Shown in pieces: positions 35,100 through 46,900 of a stretch of DNA of 64,000 bases (its first letter is position 1; every line of letters begins with the position of its first letter). The position numbers were made by a program, and so were the translations under genes. The notes beneath the pieces are model-generated. The model ran no database searches. It was not told where the DNA came from and saw only the letters and a list, made by a program, of their open reading frames with translations. The stretch lies in assembly GCA_002633005.1 (NCBI GenBank), contig NMRA01000155.1:429844-493843 (forward strand). Direction: 5' to 3'. Source of the stretch: Phoronis australis. Lineage: Eukaryota > Phoronida > Phoronidae.

Positions 35100-35968
35100 G
35101 GAGCACTACAGAGAGTGACTAATGTCTCTAGCTGGCTCAATAGAGACATTGTAGCTCCTATAGGAACTTCATACGCCTGAAGCTTTTCAGCGAATTATGC
35201 CTCACACCAACTAAAACATCTGTCACGTTTTTATCTTTTCTGCATAGAGAGACACCTTAGGAGGCTGTCGATGTCTTTAATTCCTTCCAACTCGAACAAA
35301 TACTCCTCTTATCAAACTTTTTCTCTTGAGCAGTCCCTGGTTCAGTTCCCAAAATTGGTAACTGGCCACTTTTACACTACACATACCAGGGGATATGACG
35401 TCATACCACCTGTCATGTCAATTGTTAAAAATGGCCGGTTTCCGATTTTGGGAACTGAACGAAGGACCGCTCAACGAAAAAGTTTGATAACATAAGTATT
35501 TTGGTCAAGTTGGAAGAAATTAAAGACTGCAGTAAGATAGTATTTGACAAGTCTCACTGCTGGGCTGGCCTTCTGTCGCGCGCGCACCCTTTCGGCATCG
35601 AAAGACAACTGTAATTTTTCGTGTTGGAGACTGCCGACGTTGGCTGTCCCGGCTCTTATGCAGGTGCTGGCCAATAAGGGCGCAATATGAATATTCAGTG
35701 GCTGAAAGTATGGCGATACAATTGCTGGTGCAAAGAGTGGCATATGATCTGTGGACAACTGAACTGAATGGAGCATCTTTATTGTAAGCCAGTAAGACAT
35801 AATTTCTAATTACTATAACACATCAACGGCCTCCTAAGGTGTCCCTCTATGTGCAAAGGTACTTAAAAGGAAGTGACTTTGATTGTTAATCATTGTGAAG
35901 CTGAGGACGCCTGTGTCCTGAGCCAGCTAGAGACGCTGTCGCTGATCACTGGCACTGTCTGTGCAGTG
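35100..35968. mobile_element. Nested hairpin element of about 0.87 kb
   Basis: Several inverted pairs share one axis. Outermost, TGTCTCTAGCTGGCTCA (35122) pairs with TGAGCCAGCTAGAGACG (35919). Next, CACCTTAGGAGGC (35252) pairs with GCCTCCTAAGGTG (35829). Innermost, CAGTCCCTGGTTCAGTTCCC and CTTTTTCTCTTGAG (35310-35350) pair with GGGAACTGAACGAAGGACCG and onward (35450-35530). The right arm has about 300 unmatched bases (35530-35828). It is a large foldback element, perhaps with a second element inserted. No transposase is seen. Confidence 0.75.
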
Positions 35969-36475
35969 TAGCCCGAGTAAGGCTCTGGTTTCCGACCTCT
36001 TAGTCTTGAACGACCATTTTCCCAGTAGGGTCAGTCAAATCCCACGTCCCCCAGCTACTGTCATAAAATGTTGTTGCTTACTTGACGAGTTAGCTTATCT
36101 TCAAGCGAATGTATTTAGTAGTAATTTCCAGATTTTTCTCAAGCACAGGTGGGGAGACAGGTGGCGGAAATGTGGAAAGTAACTTCGTTTTATACCTTCT
36201 TCGGTAGAGAACGCTTATTCGGTTTACCACATGCTCTTGAATAAACGCCCAACTCAAATTTTAATTAAAATACCCATCTTTCAATATCCACTTAGTGTGT
36301 AATAAAACTAATAAGGCACGTCATTTGATGAAAAACTTCCTACCATTTCCGTGAATAAAAGTGTTTCTTCAAACGCACCTTTCGTCGTTCAGTATTGAGG
36401 TCACGGATTCATGACACTGTGACCGGTCCATGATTAGTACTGCTCCAAATGTAAAAGTCTTCCATCCCATCATGG

Positions 36476-36749
36476 GCGCACTCGGGGGGGGGGGGGGGGN
36501 AGGGGCTCGACCATTCGAGCCCCCCAATTTGGCGAATTGGGCAAAAAGGTCCGCCTCAATGAAACAAAAAGTCCGAGTAAATGAGACAAATGTCCACAAA
36601 CTCCACAGGAATTCCGCGGCGCGGATGCATTGGCAGGCCTGAACCCTGCGATTTGCTTAGTCTTCTTTGTTTTTTTTTCAGTTTTCAGTAAATGGTCACC
36701 ACTAAACGCAGAATTCGACCCCCTCCCTATATTTTAGGCTGGGTGCGCA
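36476..36749. mobile_element. MITE copy A with GCGCACCCAG-type TIRs
   Basis: It begins GCGCACTCGGGGG and ends AGGCTGGGTGCGC, imperfect inverted termini. Internal phrases are CGAGCCCCCCAATTTGG, ATGAAACAAAAAGTCCGAG and TTCGACCCCCTCCCTATATT. A poly-G run contains an N at 36500. Two more copies follow within 2 kb. Confidence 0.8.
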
Positions 36750-37647
36750 CCACTGACTACTCTACATGTTTCATTAAGAGCGCACTTACCGACTGTCCCG
36801 CTTTGACGGGCTACGAACTTAGACTAATACTGACTGTGATAGGCAACAGGTCATCACTACAAAATGAAAGAAAATTTGAAGATTTTTAATAACATATGTT
36901 GCTACAACATGTTTTTTGCATTTTTCATTATAATACTGCCCTCGAAATCTAACTTTCCTACCCAGTATGCGAAACGAGTCTGAAAGAAATCAGTGGAGCC
37001 GAGTTTGGCAAGCTCATGGTTTTAAATAAAACAAATGTTTGACAAAGTGGCTATAATCTTACAGAATGATATTCCTTTTTATATTTTTACAAAAAACGAT
37101 AAATAAAACGTAATTCATATAAAATGTTGTCAAGATGTTATTTATTCATTCATTTTAAATCTGCTATTTCAAGTTAATCGCTCTTTTTTCACAACAAACG
37201 CGTAGCCGGACCTCTCCTTTGGTTAACTGTCCGTGATAGCGCACGATCGGTACTTCCGAAAATATAAACCCAACCAATTTTTGTAAGCTTTTTAAGAGAC
37301 ATAATTAATTTGAGTCTCTTTTTAAAATTGCTAACAAGAAAAAAAAATTTAGCACATATATTATTTTGATGCCTCAGTATGAAACATTTTAAACAATTCA
37401 CACTTTATTCTGAGGTCCTGCAAGTTTTGTTACGAGCCAAATATGCCAATATGGTACGAGTGGATTACATCACTCTCCCACATTAACAATTTATAGTAGA
37501 CTGAGTGTTGACGATGGTTCTAATAATTAGCGTGGTGTGTATGGTGGGAAACTTGTCCACTGACCCACCGAAACGTAGGCATGACAATGCCTCTAAGCTT
37601 CCTATGAATTTCGTAAAACCTAGGCACCAAGATTCACTGAACCACGC

Positions 37648-37900
37648 GCGCACCCAGGGGGACTCGGAGGGCCGAACGAGCCCCCCCCCCATTTGGAAAA
37701 GTGGGGAAAAGGGTATGTCTCGTAGAAACAAAAAGTTCGAGAAAAAAGTCCGCTAAAAAGAATTCGGAATTCACACAATTCATAGCTTTGAACGAACCTC
37801 GTTTTCTCGTTTTTTTTTCTTTTTTAGTACCCCGTTTTTTTTAGTAAAGGGTCCACATTCTCGAAAAATCGAGTCCTCCTATAATTTAGGCTAGGTGCGC
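37648..37900. mobile_element. MITE copy B with GCGCACCCAG-type TIRs
   Basis: It begins GCGCACCCAGGGGGACTCGG and ends TTTAGGCTAGGTGCGC. It shares CGAACGAGCCCCCCCCCC, GAAACAAAAAGTTCGAG and TCGAGTCCTCCTATAATTTA with copy A. Non-coding. Confidence 0.85.
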
Positions 37901-38429
37901 GCTTGTGAACAGCTTGGTTTTTCTCTAGTGGGAATTGGGGTTGGAGTTCTTCGAAAGTATTTGATACCCTGCAACCGCCTCCAAGAATTTTTAGTACCAC
38001 TCGCAAACTGAGCAAGCAGAGTTCTGATCTGTTTCCGGTCTGGAAAATATCACTGGTCAAGTCTGATCTGCCTGCTTGTCGTCTCGTCCCCCCTCGGACG
38101 GATACGGCTGTATCCAACATCATGACCAAATACTCGAGAGGTGACGACTTTTTCAAGGCAGATATGCCTAGCTTTTCTATTTCTGTGATAAAAATCACTA
38201 TTTCTAGCCCAGATATAAAATGTATTTTTTTCAAGAAGATAAAGTAGCGAGTTTAAACCTCTGTCCTAGAGATTCCGACAATCGTCTGATAGTAAGCGCC
38301 AAGAACTATACTTGGAAAACGATAAGCCAGAAAACAGAAAATGGGCAACTTTTTTCTACGAAAAAAGTTGAACTTCTTAGAAAAATCCAAATTTAAGTCA
38401 TGAAACGGACCCTGTGCTATATATATAAT

Positions 38430-38768
38430 ATAGGGACGAAAAACCAGTGACAGATTTTGGGGTGGGGGGCCAAGGGGGCCATGGCCTCCTAAAATTCTCC
38501 CAGATACCATTTGGCAGTTCGGGTTGCGAATTGCTGACTAGCTGAGCATATTCGCGCATCCAGGGGGGCTCGGGGGACGAATGCGGCACTGAATGAACAG
38601 GCCTTGAAGAAACCTCGTTTAAGGTCCGCAAGCATAAAAATTCGAGACCCCCTTCACTTCCCTACATTTTAGGCTGGGTGTGCGCGTGTGGCGAAATTAT
38701 TCTGGTTATTCATGTGTCCTGCCCCCCCCCCCCAACNCCAACTCAAAATCCTGGATCCGCCCCAGAAA
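38430..38768. repeat. G/C-ended dispersed repeat, interrupted by MITE copy C
   Basis: The left part (GCCATGGCCTCCTAAAATTC, then CCCAGATACCATTTGGCA) and right part (CTCAAAATCCTGGATCCGCC) match the uninterrupted copy at 41118-41282. The MITE at 38554-38684 sits between them, so it inserted into this older repeat. An N lies at 38737 in a poly-C run. Confidence 0.7.
38554..38684. mobile_element. MITE copy C (short), nested in another repeat
   Basis: It begins GCGCATCCAGGGGGGCTCGG and ends TTTTAGGCTGGGTGTGCGCG. It is a 131-bp internally deleted relative of copies A and B and retains TTCGAGACCCCCTTCACTTC. Confidence 0.75.
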
Positions 38769-38769
38769 G

Positions 38770-41117
38770 GAAAAGCAGGCGTCGGTATCTAATTCCTTCG
38801 CGATACAGACGAACAGTGCAGATTGCCTTCTTGAGTACGGAAAGTCGCCGGTTGCCCCTTGCATATACTTTTACCTCTCATTATTGCCTGGCTTGAATTG
38901 CTAAAATGAATCCGATCTTAACTGCTCATTCGTAGGCCTACAAGACCTTGAGATGTAGTACCGCGCCGATACAGCTTATGTTGTTTCACTTAAGTTACAC
39001 TTATTAGATTTTTATTTTACACTTAAACATCAATTAGCTCAAGTTAGGGACCGAGACCGACTCTCAATATAGTCATTGTAATTTCCTGAAAAAATCTACC
39101 GCAAACACGATTATTGAATTTGACACAACTAATGGAAGCTATTTTTAAACGGGAAATTTTGTGATCGTGGGTTCTTCGTCAGCCCCAGTGAGGCTCTTAA
39201 CGATCAGACAATACCACTTCCAAGGGAGAAACTCTGACACAAAACGCAGGCCAGGGCCTGTTCATTCTATCTCCAAAAATGCAAATAACATTTCTCTGAA
39301 ATAAAAAAACGTACCATAGATCGAAACAGATATGATATCATGGCCAGGATATTGGCAACACAGATTCCCCCAGCCTGATCGATTTATCAACACCACTTCT
39401 GAAATGAAGTGTATAATTATGAACCTCGATATGACTTTCCTAGAAAAGTGTGGCTACGTGTAGAAATCAGTTTATTCGTGTAACGGGGACCCGCCGTACG
39501 GACGTTCTTCAAGAAAAGTCGGAAACATTTGTCGTTTCTGTTTTCGGTTCCCATTGGTCGAGACACTGTTTGTAGAGCAGAAGGACAGCGTAAATCAATT
39601 TGATCAACCTGTTAACACGAATGTGCGAAGGGCAGCTAGCTGTCAATGATTCTCAGCTATGGAACTCACTCGTCACCTCCTGACGCTTGCTGACTAGACA
39701 AGTTAAATAACGGGAGCTTTTTAAAATATCTTTCCTATACTATATAGGCGTCTACATTGTGTCGACTGACTGTTAATTGGCAGACCTTATCATAAGGCCC
39801 ATGTGGGGCAGCTGGAGCTCTCGGCCAAACGAGTTGGACTGGAAGCCGAGGACTTTTCTGCACCGAGTCAGTTCGAGTCTCAGAGCGAGTCGTTAAATCA
39901 GTTTGACTCGGTGACCTTTGACTATGGGTAAGCCAGAGTTGTTTCGCTAAAAGTCTAAAAACTTGAAAGATAGGTGGGACTTCAATTAATGTATAATTGG
40001 TTTGCCTTTAGGGAACATTAGTATAGCCCTTTAATAAAGGCTTAAAACTCAGTGGTCTAGGGTACAAAGGTAGACGGGGGACGTCACACAATTTCCCGAC
40101 ATTTTTCCATCGTCACATGGTGAAAACAAACCCCCGTGACTTGAACAGTGGAAAACGATTGTCTTACTCATGACTTTTATCTTTGAGACTAGTAAATCGA
40201 GAACGGACACGTGCATCGTCACCGTGTATGGCCTATTGTTCAGCTCAGCAGAAGCAAACTGACTTTCAGGGTAGGCCTACTACTTTCTCAGGTCCAGAGG
40301 TCATTCACAACTGTTGCTATTATGGTGGAAGTGTGCGTGAACTTGAAATATTGCTTAATCTCAAGATCGCGTATGCGTGAACTTGGAATTGAACATATAT
40401 TTGGAATGGGCAATCAGGTGAACTTTTTTTTTCAGTGTAAAGAATTTTTGTAATTATTGGCCTTATTAACACTCACTTTCTCCTTTACGTAACTTGTGTC
40501 AAAGATTCGGAGGAATTTGTGATTGATTAAAACAATTATTGTTTGGTGAATTAGATCGCCAATAGCTGAAAAAAGATTAGTTGAGTTTTAGGTTATTTTA
40601 ATGACATAATTTGGTTTAGTGCAGTGCAAATTTTTATCCACATGAACGTGTTATATTTGAGTGAACTTGTCAAGTTTCCTCATGTAATCAAAGTTCACGC
40701 AACACTCTTCTGCTTAATCTTGAGATAACACAGGATTCCATTAGTCCACGCACAGCAGAACAATGCATACCAAAGGGTAAAAGCATTGTCATAACTTCTG
40801 CTGAATAAAAAGCAGGTGTTGCAAAATTCCAGAAGCAATCAGAAATGGTTAATATTTTCTGAAATGTGGTATATAATGTTCTACTTAGCACAAATCGGTC
40901 TTCACATGACCATCTTTTCTCAGTTTACTACTTGAAATTTAGTAAACTTGAGAAACAATATTTCAGGAAAGCTAAAGCATTATCAGCATGGCCAAATTTC
41001 AGTTCACATAAACATTCATGGACAAATCTCAAAATCAATTTTCCAAAATATCTTTTTTACTTTTGGCTACTAGCTTTTAAGATGTTCGAAAATTGATATT
41101 TTCATAAAAGTTGTTAA
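38770..41117. other. Intergenic DNA without recognised genes
   Basis: No supported coding exon. Near 39800-39900 a tRNA-like phrase (GTTCGAGTCT with an upstream GGGGCAGCTGGAGCTC) suggests another SINE remnant. Two overlapping plus-strand open stretches near 40183-40453 have no family signature. Confidence 0.4.
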
Positions 41118-41285
41118 ACAGTGCATTCATGGCTGATTGTGGGGAAGGCAAGGGGACCATGACCCCCTAAAATTGTCCCAGATTCCATTTGGCATTTGGG
41201 GGGTGCGAATGTGTGATGGGCAAAATCCTGGCTAATACTCTGCCCTTGCCCCCTCTAACTTAAAATCTTAGATCCGCCTGTGTTA
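41118..41285 (+). repeat. G/C-ended dispersed repeat, uninterrupted copy
   Basis: It carries GACCCCCTAAAATTGTCCCA, GATTCCATTTGGCATTTGG and, at the end, CTTAAAATCTTAGATCCGCC. It matches the two halves around MITE copy C at 38430-38768. Class unknown. Confidence 0.65.
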
Positions 41286-41639
41286 AAGCCTCAAAAACAA
41301 GCTCGTTTAAAATCAGTCTAGAGGACAACATTGATAGCATGGTGTCTGTTTTGTTTGAGTCCGATAAGCTGTTTTTGAGATACGATGTTGTCAAAATTTT
41401 CATCAGTCATAACCAAGACAGCTAGACATCTACTTTTCACTTAGAGGTAAAGGTTAATATCGAAATTAAGTACAGCAATAACAGCTAAACTGTTGGCAAA
41501 TTTGGATGTAAAATTCCCTGCCTAAAAATCACAATGATGTGAATTTAATTGCCAATGACAAAAGAAAGACACGAGGTTGTTAGTTTTAAAAAATTTTATT
41601 TAAAAAATGTTTTTACAAACATAACACACTTTTAGATCA

Positions 41640-41870
41640 AACAATTTTTCTCTGTTCGAAGTTTTTTTTGGTGATAGCATTTCATAAACAATGCATCTTC
41701 TTCACAACATTTCTTGAAAGACGTTTAGAAACAGTATTTTTTAAATATTATTTAGCATCAGGCGCGCTGTTTACAACACACTGCTGGGTTACGTGACAAT
41801 CCTGGACTTTAAACGTTGGTTCAATGCTTTCTTCCCTTGCTATATCCCCGTAACGACACATTTAGCCAAT
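41640..41870. repeat. Direct repeat partner of 43310-43450
   Basis: CATTTCATAAACAATGCATC, TTCTTCACAACATTTCTTGA and CTTTCTTCCCTTGCTA correspond in order to CATAAAAAACACATCTTCCT, CACAGCATTGTTTGGAAACG and CTTTCTTCCCTTGCTACAA near 43330-43400. They are two diverged copies of one dispersed repeat upstream of the TRANK1-like exons. Confidence 0.5.
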
Positions 41871-42464
41871 AAATGAAGTCGGGATACTCATCCCTCGACA
41901 CGGGTGCGTAACGAAATTAGCGGTAGTCTTATTTTTCTATTCAAATCAAAGCATTTTACCATTTTTTAAGCTTCCATACCATTAGAGATTATCAAAATGG
42001 GTGCAGCCAATTTATTTTTTTAATTCAAGGGAATGTTTGTTTAAATAGCTTCACTGTTCTTGCCATAGTTTTTTAAAATTGAAAATTCAGAAACTCTACA
42101 TGTGTATCCTTACTGAATTCATACATTATCAGGACCTAGCTTTTCAATTTTTACTGTGTAATGGACCAGTAATATATAAAGTGGGTATAATTTTCACTGT
42201 AAAGTAGTATATTTAAAAACTTAACTAGGTTGGCCTTTGCCACATTAATAAGGTAATTGTTAGTGGCTTATCTTCTCTACCTACTTTAAACTTGATGTGA
42301 TCTGTTTAAGAAAATTTGACACTTGGACTAGACAAAAATCGTGCGTCGCAAGCTCGTTTTTAGACTGGAAAGGAGATCAGAAGTCAGTGTAAATAGGTCA
42401 TTATGACTATAGACGCAGTCGTACAAAACAGTGTGATAGATTAGTAAATAGTAATAAAATACCA

Positions 42465-42698
42465 TTACCACTGGAAAGATTTTATATTCACAAAGTCTGT
42501 TAAAGAAATCATGACCTCAGCAATCTGATTCTTCCTAGGCGGGGGTACTGAGGTATACGAGACGTGCTTTTTAGAAGGGGAACGTTTTTCACTGTAAAAC
42601 TTCTCAGTTTTAGAGACAATGTGCTGTACATTCTTAACCAAAATAACTTCCAGAAAATTTACTTTTCTTTTGGCACATTCAGCTAATACAGCTGTCAT
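42465..42698 (-). CDS. Unrecognised minus-strand open frame (possible last exon)
   Basis: The 77-codon frame is preceded by tatatgacag, which would serve as a splice acceptor on the minus strand. Its codons look protein-like: a Lys- and Val-rich segment, then SEKRSPSKKHVSYTS and PPPRKN. I do not recognise the family and could not find matching upstream exons. It could be a terminal exon of an undetected gene, a relic of a transposon protein, or chance. Confidence 0.2.
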   Translation of the reverse strand: MTAVLAECAKRKVNFLEVILVKNVQHIVSKTEKFYSEKRSPSKKHVSYTSVPPPRKNQIAEVMISLTDFVNIKSFQW

Positions 42699-43902
42699 AT
42701 AAACAACATTTCGTAAAGTTTTTAACGCATGCGGTGCAACAGATGGCTTAATTGTGTATCAGCATGAGAGATGCCAGGCAAAAGACTGCAGGGAACACTC
42801 AACAACTGACAGCATTGATTGATATCATGTCAGGATACATGTACAGCAGTTCGTGAGTCAATGAAAAACGCAATGTCACAGAATGATAGCCAACTTAGCT
42901 GACTTGATTATTATTATTATACATGCTTCCACCCCTGCATGCATCCTTTCATTCAGTAAATATCAGGTAAAACTTCACATCATAACATGAGGATGATCGC
43001 TCACAAAATATTTGAGACGGTAAATTAGAAGCAGGAATAATTATGTCATTTACCTGTGGCAGTGTCGTAGACTCACGTAGTGATATGCATGTGTTGTTTT
43101 CCAACATCACTCACAGTAGTGCATTTACTGTACCATTCCCCTGGACTGCTAAAACCAAGAAATATATCTGGATCTCACACTGGATGAAGCATTCTCCACT
43201 AAGCTTGACAGTCCATTTTGTTGATATACATGGCTGTGGTTAAGCAGACCAGAGCTTACACCTATGAATCAGAGGACTGGTGAAGTTATGTCTAATTTGT
43301 CTGTCTCAATGTTTGGTGTTGAAAATTCATAAAAAACACATCTTCCTCACAGCATTGTTTGGAAACGTTGGTTTGCCTGTCTTTCTTCCCTTGCTACAAC
43401 TGTCAAACCAATGACATCGCTCATTAGTAAACCAAGTTCCTAGCTCATCACCAAAATCTTGAAACATACCCCACAGGCCGGGGGGCATCGTGAATGTTCA
43501 GCATGGGCTCTGTTACATGTGTCCTGATCGAGTGAAGACACTGTCGCGCAGCCAACACACATTCAAGTACAAAGGTACATCGAGAAACAAACTGTGAAGC
43601 GGCGCACTCTCGTCTCAAAATGAGGTTTGATAGCACTGTAGTGAGTGCTCAAGTTTTGCCTGAGCTCAAGGTTTCGGCAAGTGTTGAACACATCAATGCA
43701 AACAGATCACTTGCAATATTTCAAAATGCAAACTCTTAAATGCCAAGTTATTGAAACTAAGTTGCGCAAATTCCAAAGCAATCATAGATACTCACAAATG
43801 ATGTATTTAATTTTTTCCTCAGGAATGGTTTGTTTGCCGGGTGTTGAAACTTCTATTTTTCGATCTGTGAGCTTAATGATGAATATTGTTTGTTTTTTAC
43901 AG

Positions 43903-46900
43903 CTGACAAAATTAACATTTGGATGGCTGTCGGCCTGGATAGTAAACGGAAAGGGAACCTTGATGGTGCAATTAGATGTCTGGTATCAGCAAAAGAAACT
44001 TCAAAACAATTTATATTACAACATCATGACCCTTCTCAGCAAGATCATTATCGTCGAATGTCTGCTGTTTGTTCTGTTGAGCTTTCTGAGATATTGCTGT
44101 TACTCAAGAACTTTGGTGAGGCTTTTGCTGAAGCATCTTCAGCAGTGGCAACAGACCCATCATTTTACAAGGTGAGAAACCACATGTACAGATTACTAAA
44201 GTCCACAGGAAGAAATTTACTTTTGCCGGCACAGATACATGCAACTTTGATAATCTCTCGTCTCGCCCTCAGAAACCTGGTCGGCCAGGTTTTGCCCCTG
44301 GTGTTGCAAGTTACTGAGGGACCTGTACTTTGTAGAATTTATGACTTAACTATGTAAGTGGAGCTTTATCAGAAAATAGTTCAGACGTTAGCAATCAAAC
44401 ACGGAAAAACTACTGTAGCGCCATTCCACATGAAATCCGCCAGAGGGTGTCTGGTCACCAGCTCAGAATTGTTTATCATATGGTACTCAGTATTAGCAAT
44501 TTTATTTTTTTACATTTACGTCTGTATCTTCAAAGATCCTCAATGTATTTTCCTAAAATTCGTCATATAAGCATCTATTACTGAGTTGACACAATTCCCT
44601 TGTTTCCGGATGAATTCGACATAGTTTGCGCCTCCTAGTGGCCATTTTTACTATTTTCGAGTGTTTTTGACGTTCACTCGTGTATCAACAGAACTGCTCT
44701 AAGGATGATAGTGACTAGAAAATTGGCATATATGTTTTTACTATGAAAAGGAGGGCCGATGACGATTTTCCAGTGGCTTTGGTTACTGTAGCGCATCCTA
44801 GTGGTAGGTATGTTTTTACGCCCAAGGCTGTATTTCCTAAATTGCTTGCAGAATCTTTACTAAATTTAGCAAGTGTATTTACATGCTACTGACAACGGAC
44901 GATGACGACGACTTTCTGACGGATCTGACAACCTGTGTGTCCCCTAGTGGCAATTTTAGTTTTTTTACGTTTACCTCAGTATCTTCAAAGGTCCTCAACA
45001 GATTTTCAGAAAATTCTGAATATAGGCATCTATTGATGGAATTGAGGTATTTTTTGCCACCTAGTGGCCATTTTTGCTGTTTTAGAGTGTGGTTTTTGGC
45101 GTCCCGACCCTTCCATCAACCAAACCATTCTAAGGATGGTTTTGAAAATTGGCGTATGTGTTTTTGGGATAGAGAGGATGGTTGACGATGACGACTTTGA
45201 TTACTGTGGCGCCTCCTAGTAGTAGTTTTGTTCTTTTTTTTGAGCCCATAGCTGTATCTACTAAACTCACTGTAGGATCTTTATTAAATTTTGTAAGTGT
45301 AATGAAGCTAACAACAGATGTTGACGACTTTCCAGCGGATCCGACAAACGCTGTGCCCCCCACTGTGGCAATTTCATTTTATTCCGTTTTCCTTGTGTTT
45401 CTTTGAAGTTGCTTGAAAGATTTTTATGAAATTTTGTAAATATCATTCTATTAAAGTAGCAATGCGGGCATGTTCCTGTTTTTGGATGAATTGATTGTTT
45501 TTGCACCATCTAGTGGCCATTTTTATGATACAAATAAAATAACCCAAAAGCACATCATTTGCGGTGCATTCGTTTCATCTGAGTGGATGACATTTTATAT
45601 AATGAGATCGGTTATAATTTTGAAAAAAGTTTCTGTTGTGGAAAATCTAGCTGTTACATACACTATAGATCACACCATTCATAAGAATGCATTTAAAATG
45701 AAACGAGTATCAGATGATGATCATTTTGTATTTCCTCAAAGTGTAAAGAAATTGCAAGGAGCTTTAGTATATGTCTGAAAATGTTGATATCTGCCAATTG
45801 ATCGTTTGAATACAGTGTGCAGTGTTATAGTGGTGAATGGTCTCACTGGAGGAAAGAAATTTAAGCTTCAATGCATACGCTTGTATGGTTTTAGGCTATT
45901 TAAAATAGTTTCAGTTCCTTAAAATTCTGTTAGAAAAGTCAAAGGTACAATTTGGGGACAAAAATGTTTCTCAAGCTCTATTATTACGTCGAACGGAAAA
46001 TGAGGAATATTACATCGAATGCTGGTTTGAGTGTATAGAGGATCGCTCTGAAGATTAAAGCGATGTTTCAGTCAATTATATGGCAAAATCAACCAATGGA
46101 CTACTGGTAATTGACCAACTGTTTCACAGAGAATTGATGCTGTGTTGCTTATATTAACATTGTGTGTGTGTCATATCTCCACCTGAGTTCAAGGGACACA
46201 GTGCACGCTATTGCAGACTCGTGCAAGAAGACACTGATCTGATAGAGCTAAGGCTTCCGTTCTTTAAATGAAAGTATGCATTCAGTACTTGAAAACTGTC
46301 ATAATGTCTAGGTATAGAGAGGCGTATTGCCTGAAGGGCTTAAGCACAAAGCTGCCTCAGTTATAAAACAGATTCCTTTAACATGATGCAAATTATTTGG
46401 AAACACATGTCAGGCAAAGCACAAATTTAGAGCCATTTTATAGACTCGTGGAGAAACAGGCTCCAGGTGCCAAATTGAAACAGCAAATGAGAGGGTTTGT
46501 ACATTTTTGGAGAATTTGGAAGTGTATCCCAGTGTAGGTCTTTTAATTTTCACAGCCAGATACCTTGATATGAATTTTTTTGCAAGTGAATTTCCTGCAG
46601 AAGAATTTTATTTTATGGTTTAGAAACCTTGCAAATTCAGCCACTGTTCACATAGCAGAGGGAATTTAAGGTTTGTTGGACTAAAATGCATCCTAAATGG
46701 TTGATAACAAACCACTGCAAAATTGGTTTTCAATGTGCTCCCCATAAAGACACCTCTGAACGTCAGAACTTGCATTTTGCTCCCAACTACTGGTGGATAT
46801 AAACTCATTGCGGAATTTTGGTTTATTTTTAGAGATTTGAATGCTTGTGTATGTTTACGCATATGAAATAATTTCAGTCCTTATTGGGAATGTTTGGGGC

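Noticed and set aside
39790-39900. tRNA-like segment with GTTCGAGTCT
   Set aside because: The B-box-like phrase is present but the A box and stems do not fit. At best a SINE remnant.
43645-44175. 176-codon plus-strand frame overlapping TRANK1-like exon A
   Set aside because: It is a different frame from the one with TPR features and correct splice phases, so it is a shadow frame with 5' intron sequence.
44883-45778. Several plus-strand open frames
   Set aside because: They lie inside the ~440-bp tandem monomers and recur with them; repeat-derived, not genes.
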